Of a DNA stretch of 64,000 nt, positions 60,242 to 64,000 are shown one piece after another. The DNA lies in assembly GCF_900100005.1 (NCBI RefSeq), contig NZ_FNEB01000006.1, positions 124,001 through 188,000 of the forward strand. The letters are read 5' to 3'. The notes under the pieces were generated by a model that ran no database searches, was not told the origin of the DNA, and saw only the letters and a list, made by a program, of their open reading frames with translations. A program made the translations under genes and the position numbers. Position 1 is the stretch's first letter. Each line of letters begins with the position of its first letter. This DNA is from Lutimaribacter saemankumensis (GTDB lineage: Bacteria > Pseudomonadota > Alphaproteobacteria > Rhodobacterales > Rhodobacteraceae).

Positions 60242-60313
60242 GACCCCTCCGTCAGATCAGGCGCCGAGATTGATGCGCGGGGCCTGCAGGGTCAAGCAGG
60301 CCCCGGTTGAAAG

Positions 60314-61489
60314 TCACTTCACGACCTGCGGCAGGCGCATGGCGGGGGGCGTGTTGCGGCTGCGCTCCGAGCGCACGATGCCGTCGATGATCGTCATGCC
60401 GACGCCGGGCAGGTTGCCCAGTTGCACCGATTCAAGGATGTGCTTGCCCGGCGCGTGCTGGGCTTGGTCCATCAGCACGAAATCGGCCGCGCGCCCCTTT
60501 TCGATCAGCCCGCAATCCAGCTCGCGCCGCCGCGCGGTGTTGCCGTTGGCAAAGCAGAACGCAACTTCGGCCGGGATGTTACCGAGCGCCGAGAGCATCG
60601 CGACCATGCGCAGGATGCCCAAAGGCTGCACACCAGATCCGGCGGGGCCGTCGGTGCCGAGGATCAGCTGATCCATCTTGTTCAGCTCGCGCGCGGTGTT
60701 GAGTGTCAGCAGGGCCGCACGTTCGTTGCCGTTATGGACGATTTCCAGCGCCGCCTTGCAGTTTTCGCAGATGCAGACGATCTGGTCGTCGGGCAGCGCG
60801 GAATGCCCGCCATTGATATGGCCCACGACGTCGGTGCCGGTTTCAAGCACCATGTCGGCGTCGATCAGGCCCGAGCCGGGGATCGAAGGGCCGCCGGTGT
60901 GGATGGTCGATTGCATCCCGTATTTGCGCGCCCAGCCAATCATCTTGTTGGCTGTCTTGCCGTCCTTGACGGTGCCCAGCCCGACCTCGCCGATGAGCCG
61001 CACGCCGGCGGCGGCCATTTCCTTGAAGTCCTCTTCTTCAAGCCCCTGCTGGAGCAGCGGCGCGCCGGCGTGAACCTTCATGCCCGAGGGGCGGAGGTTG
61101 TCGTACCAGCGCTGCGCCGCGATCGCCATCGCCTTGGTGCCGATGGGATCGTTGGGCCGTCCCGGCATGTGCACCTCGCCGGCCGATATCATCGTGGTCA
61201 CGCCGCCATGCAGGGTGGAATCGATCCAGTGAAGCTGCTGCTGGCGCGGGGTGTAATCGCCCACGACGGGGTGGACGTGACTGTCGATCAGCCCCGGGGC
61301 GAGCGTGACGCCATTGGCATCGACCACCGTATCGGCGCCGCTGGTATCGAGATCGGCCTCTTTTCCCCATTCGGAAATCCGGCCGTCCAACGCGATCAGG
61401 CAATCGGCGTCGAAAATCGGTTCTTCCATCTTGCCCGATAGCATCAGGCCGATATTGCGGATGACAAGTTTCTTCGGCGCGTCTGACAT
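60314..61489 (-). CDS. Enamidase-like amidohydrolase
   Basis: 391 residues. The metal site shows LIDSHVHPVVGDYTPRQQQ (H71, H73), the bridging carboxylate region LIGEVGLGT, TIHTGGPSIPGSG, DVVGHINGGHSALP and the late aspartate in ILGTDGPAGSG. GDYxPRQ, HGGVTTMISAGE, PGRPxD, the HINGG box and SRNTPPA near the C-terminus closely match the Eubacterium barkeri enamidase of nicotinate fermentation, as I remember that sequence. Enamidase opens tetrahydro-6-oxonicotinate to 2-formylglutarate and ammonia. The gene heads the minus-strand unit; rdhA-type gene follows after 72 bases. Confidence 0.82.
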   Translation of the reverse strand: MSDAPKKLVIRNIGLMLSGKMEEPIFDADCLIALDGRISEWGKEADLDTSGADTVVDANGVTLAPGLIDSHVHPVVGDYTPRQQQLHWIDSTLHGGVTTMISAGEVHMPGRPNDPIGTKAMAIAAQRWYDNLRPSGMKVHAGAPLLQQGLEEEDFKEMAAAGVRLIGEVGLGTVKDGKTANKMIGWARKYGMQSTIHTGGPSIPGSGLIDADMVLETGTDVVGHINGGHSALPDDQIVCICENCKAALEIVHNGNERAALLTLNTARELNKMDQLILGTDGPAGSGVQPLGILRMVAMLSALGNIPAEVAFCFANGNTARRRELDCGLIEKGRAADFVLMDQAQHAPGKHILESVQLGNLPGVGMTIIDGIVRSERSRNTPPAMRLPQVVK

Positions 61490-61648
61490 GGCCGGTGACT
61501 CCCTGGTTCATTTCATTTGAACGCTAACAGAATTGGCAAAGCGATCAAGACGGTGCCTTTGCATTTGCAGCATGCACGAAAGGGTTTGACAGAATCCCCC
61601 GCGGGGCGCTTTCTTGTTCGTGTGCAAATGAAATCACGCGGGGGTCGC
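61490..61648. promoter_or_regulatory. Divergent promoter region with inverted ATTTCATTTG repeats
   Basis: ATTTCATTTG at 61510-61519 and its exact reverse complement CAAATGAAAT at 61625-61634 flank the gap between the enamidase and molybdenum-hydroxylase genes. A TTGACA at 61586-61591 may be the -35 of the plus-strand operon, though no good -10 is seen. The repeats are plausible operators for the TetR protein encoded nearby. Confidence 0.5.
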
Positions 61649-62476
61649 ATGGGGTTTCACCGACCTGACAGGATCGAAGACGCTTTGGCGGCACTGGGCG
61701 CCGGGGCGTCGGTTATCGCGGGAGGCACCGATTGGTACCCGTCGCGCGGGGACGGGCCGGTGCCGCAGGATGTGCTGGACGTGACGCGCCTGCCCGGTTT
61801 CCGCGGGATCGAGCAGGACGGCGCGGGCTGGCGCATCGGCGCCGCCGCCACCTGGACCGAGATCGTTCGGGCGCCGCTGCCGCGCGGGTTCGACGGGCTG
61901 AAGCGCGCGGCGCGGCAGGTCGGTTCGATCCAGATTCAGAACGCGGGGACGGTCGGCGGCAATATCTGCAACGCCTCGCCCGCCGCTGACGGGATGCCGC
62001 CGTTGCTGACACTGGACGCCGAGGTCGAGCTGGTCGGCCCCGAGGGCGTCCGGCAGATGCCGCTCGATCGGTTCGTGACGGGCGTGCGCCAGACCGACCT
62101 GCGGCCGGGCGAATTGCTGCGTGCGATCCATATCCCCGATCCGTTGTCGGCGGGTGCGGCCTTTGAAAAGCTGGGGTCGCGGAAATACCTCGTGATTTCT
62201 ATCGCGATGGTCGCGGCCTGTATGCGGATGGAGGCGGGCCGGGTGGCGGACGCCCGCGTGGCGGTCGGTGCCTGTTCGCCCGTGGCGCGGCGGATGCCCG
62301 CGCTGGAACGCGCGCTTGTCGGGGCTGAAGAGGGCGATGTCGCCCAGATCGTGACGCCGGACCTGCTGGAGGGGCTGGCGCCGATTTCCGATGTGCGCGG
62401 CAGCGCCGATTACAGGATGGACGCGGTGGCGGCGCTGATCGCGCGCGCCCTCGAGACAGCGGCGGAGGAGCCATGA
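61649..62476 (+). CDS. FAD-binding subunit of a xanthine-dehydrogenase-family enzyme
   Basis: 275 residues. FAD contacts are VIAGGTDWYPSRGDG at about 25 and the GTVGGNICNASPAADGMPPL loop at about 100. The C-terminal CO-dehydrogenase flavoprotein domain has AAFEKLGSRKYLVIS and ARVAVGACSPVARR. The subunit passes electrons from the molybdenum subunit to the final acceptor. The ATG at 61649 is preferred because family homology starts at MGFHRPDRIEDALAAL; 61628 is possible. It overlaps the next gene as ATGA. Confidence 0.88.
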   Translation: MGFHRPDRIEDALAALGAGASVIAGGTDWYPSRGDGPVPQDVLDVTRLPGFRGIEQDGAGWRIGAAATWTEIVRAPLPRGFDGLKRAARQVGSIQIQNAGTVGGNICNASPAADGMPPLLTLDAEVELVGPEGVRQMPLDRFVTGVRQTDLRPGELLRAIHIPDPLSAGAAFEKLGSRKYLVISIAMVAACMRMEAGRVADARVAVGACSPVARRMPALERALVGAEEGDVAQIVTPDLLEGLAPISDVRGSADYRMDAVAALIARALETAAEEP

Positions 62477-64000
62477 TGGACAAGCCCAACGCAATCACGC
62501 GCACGGGGTTCACCCTGAACGGCCGCGCGGTGTCGGTCGATGCCGATCCCGGCGAGCGTCTGTCGCAATCGCTCCGTGAACGGTTGGATGCGCGGGACGT
62601 CAAGATCGGCTGCAACGCGGGCGATTGCGGGGCCTGCACCGTGCTGGTGGATGGCGCGCCGGTCTGTGCCTGCCTGATGCCCACGGCGCAGGCCGAAGGC
62701 GTGCAGGTCGAAACCGTGAAGGGAGTGGTCGCCAGCGATGAAGGCCAGCGGCTTGTGCAGGCGTTCCAGGCGCACCAGGCGGCGCAATGCGGGATCTGCA
62801 CGCCGGGCATGATGGTGTCTGCGGTGGCGCTCTTGCGCGCGCAGGCCCGGCCCGGCGTGGCCGAGATCGAGGATGCGCTGGGCGGCGTTCTGTGCCGCTG
62901 CACCGGGTATCGCAAGATCGTTGACGCGGTCGCTGCGGCGGGGCTGGGGGATGTCACGCCCGCGCCCGCCAGCGGGGCGGTCGGCACGCCGCTGATGCGG
63001 CTTGACGGGCAACCCAAGGTCGATGGTCGCGAACGGTTCGGCGATGACGTGGCGCCGGAGGGGGCGCTGGTCTTGCGGGTGATCCGCAGCCCGCATTTCC
63101 ATGCGCGATTCACGCTTGGCGATCTGGACGGGTTCCGCGCCGCGCACCCCTGGGTGCGTCTGGTGCTGACGGCGGCGGATGTTCCGGGGCGCAACAATTA
63201 TGGCGTGATCCCCGGCTTTGAGGACCAGGCCGTTTTCGGTGAAGGTTATGTCCGGTTCCGTGGTGAGGCGGTGGCGGCGATTGTTGGTCCTGCAGATGAG
63301 ATGGCGCGGTTCGACCCGGCGGAATTTCCCGTGACATGGGAGGACTTGCCGCCCGTCCTGACGGTGGACGAAGCGATGGCCGAAGGTGCGCCGCAACTGC
63401 ACGAGGGGCATGCGCAGAACGTGATGACCGGGGGTTTCGTCAAGCATGGCGAGGCCGAGGCGGCGCTGGCGCGCGCCGATGTGGTCGTCGAGGGGGATTT
63501 CGCGACCTCGTTCGTGGAGCATGCCTATATCGAGCCCGAGGCCGGTTTCGCAGAGATGGTGGACGGGCGGCTGCACATGCATGCCTGCACGCAGGCCCCG
63601 GTGATGGATCAGGAGATGCTGGCCGGTGCGCTGGCGATGCCGATGGATCGTATCCGCATCGTGCCGACGGCGACGGGCGGCGGGTTCGGTTCCAAGCTGG
63701 ACGTTTCGGTGCAGCCCTACCTGGCGCTGGCCGCGCTGAAGCTGGGACAGCCTGTGCGCATGGCCTATAGCCGGATCGAGTCGATGCAATCCACCACCAA
63801 GCGGCATCCCGCGCAGATCAGCCTGGCGGTGGGCGCGACGCGGGATGGCGTGATTTCGGGGATGCGGTTCGAGGGGCTGTTCAACACAGGGGCCTATGCA
63901 AGCTGGGGGCCGACCGTGGCGAACCGGGTGCCGATCCATGCCTCGGGGCCGTACCGGGTGCGCGATTACCTGGCGCGGGCGCAGGGGATTTACACCAACG
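62473..64000 (+). CDS. Fused [2Fe-2S]/molybdopterin subunit of a xanthine-dehydrogenase-family hydroxylase (cut by window end)
   Basis: 509 codons are seen and the frame is open to the end. Residues 1-150 are the iron-sulfur domain: C47, C52, C55 with C65/C67 (GCNAGDCGACTVLVDG), then C106, C109, C141, C143 (QCGICTPGMM, LCRCTGY). From about 165 the molybdopterin domain begins (GQPKVDGRERFGDD, SFVEHAYIEPEAGF, PTATGGGFGSKLDV). Such enzymes hydroxylate N-heterocycles or purines with water. It starts in ATGA overlap with the FAD gene. The fusion of small and large subunits in one chain differs from nicotinate dehydrogenase of Eubacterium. Next to an enamidase, an N-heterocycle substrate is favoured. 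Confidence 0.9.
   Translation, partial: MMDKPNAITRTGFTLNGRAVSVDADPGERLSQSLRERLDARDVKIGCNAGDCGACTVLVDGAPVCACLMPTAQAEGVQVETVKGVVASDEGQRLVQAFQAHQAAQCGICTPGMMVSAVALLRAQARPGVAEIEDALGGVLCRCTGYRKIVDAVAAAGLGDVTPAPASGAVGTPLMRLDGQPKVDGRERFGDDVAPEGALVLRVIRSPHFHARFTLGDLDGFRAAHPWVRLVLTAADVPGRNNYGVIPGFEDQAVFGEGYVRFRGEAVAAIVGPADEMARFDPAEFPVTWEDLPPVLTVDEAMAEGAPQLHEGHAQNVMTGGFVKHGEAEAALARADVVVEGDFATSFVEHAYIEPEAGFAEMVDGRLHMHACTQAPVMDQEMLAGALAMPMDRIRIVPTATGGGFGSKLDVSVQPYLALAALKLGQPVRMAYSRIESMQSTTKRHPAQISLAVGATRDGVISGMRFEGLFNTGAYASWGPTVANRVPIHASGPYRVRDYLARAQGIYTN

Noticed and set aside
57254-60310. Very long open frame (about 1000 codons) on the plus strand opposite the RdhA-type gene
   Set aside because: Translation is low-complexity, arginine/glycine/histidine-rich and matches no family; it mirrors the codon bias of the real minus-strand gene in GC-rich DNA.
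62410-63939. Minus-strand frame of 509 codons opposite the molybdenum-hydroxylase gene
   Set aside because: Proline/arginine/histidine-rich shadow; the plus-strand frame has all [2Fe-2S] cysteines and the GGGFGSK motif.
1-64000. tRNA/rRNA genes, CRISPR arrays, transposases, phage genes
   Set aside because: No T-loop strings, direct repeat-spacer series, or transposase/integrase motifs were found on either strand.

Overview
The window is a GC-rich, gene-dense stretch of an alphaproteobacterial chromosome, most likely a marine Rhodobacterales (Roseobacter-group) bacterium. The main grounds are the rpoZ-rsh-pdxJ-acpS-lepB-rnc-era-recO order, a VPLPA-CTERM-type surface protein, an FnrL-type box, an AMP nucleosidase and an sll1863-like stress protein. 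No species can be named from the sequence. I see no tRNA, rRNA, CRISPR array, prophage or insertion sequence.

Layout. 1-7.4 kb is a mostly minus-strand set: the polA 5' end, a Tat-exported DsbA-like thioredoxin, an NDUFS6-like zinc protein, arfB, a probable small RNA or micropeptide gene, yhhQ, a phytase-like esterase, mepA, an MFS transporter and a hotdog thioesterase; a lone ABC ATPase is on plus. 7.5-13 kb holds yggT, recQ, yaaA and a PAS hybrid kinase. 13.3-25.2 kb is metabolic: thiolase, class II aldolase with a VOC partner, amn, HU, DMT exporter, adenosine kinase, nth, a sorted surface protein, an Ada-like repair protein, an OmpA lipoprotein and an FMN reductase. 25.3-30.5 kb holds a MaoC-like dehydratase, a divergent MerR/CDF metal-efflux pair, tesB, a SET protein, a hydroxypyruvate-isomerase-like protein and DUF1285. 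30.5-37.2 kb is a MoxR/DUF58/DUF4159/GATase-like operon. 37.4-40.5 kb is a minus-strand chain (TRIC channel, rnhA, methyltransferase, DUF3429, ispH). 40.6-44.8 kb holds a cobalamin-binding regulator, a membrane hybrid kinase, cytochrome c and a NYN nuclease. 44.9-56.2 kb is folK followed by the housekeeping superoperon from rpoZ to recO. 56.5-64 kb looks accessory and catabolic.

The most distinctive system is at 56.5-64 kb. A minus-strand unit encodes an enamidase-like amidohydrolase, a 1064-residue self-sufficient reductive-dehalogenase-type fusion (two corrinoid-fold modules, two [4Fe-4S] clusters, flavin/NAD reductase, plant-type [2Fe-2S]) and a TetR regulator. Divergent to it are the FAD subunit and a fused [2Fe-2S]/molybdopterin subunit of a xanthine-dehydrogenase-family hydroxylase, cut by the window end. 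Together they suggest a hydroxylation-reduction-hydrolysis route for an N-heterocycle, possibly a halogenated one. This is inference.

Three non-coding signals stand out. First, two homologous elements of about 190 bp (13108-13298 and 56180-56369, inverted to each other) each carry six AACCGCGCGGTT-like palindromes with the same spacing: 21, 32, 21, 83/84 and 21 bp. Second, a 3'-end repeat family (hairpin plus CCCCGGAGTATTT and GCAAGATGAAG) occurs four times. Third, a compact gene at about 2706-2925 combines a 12-base perfect complement to the 16S rRNA tail with an 18-codon reading frame, downstream hairpins and an intrinsic terminator.
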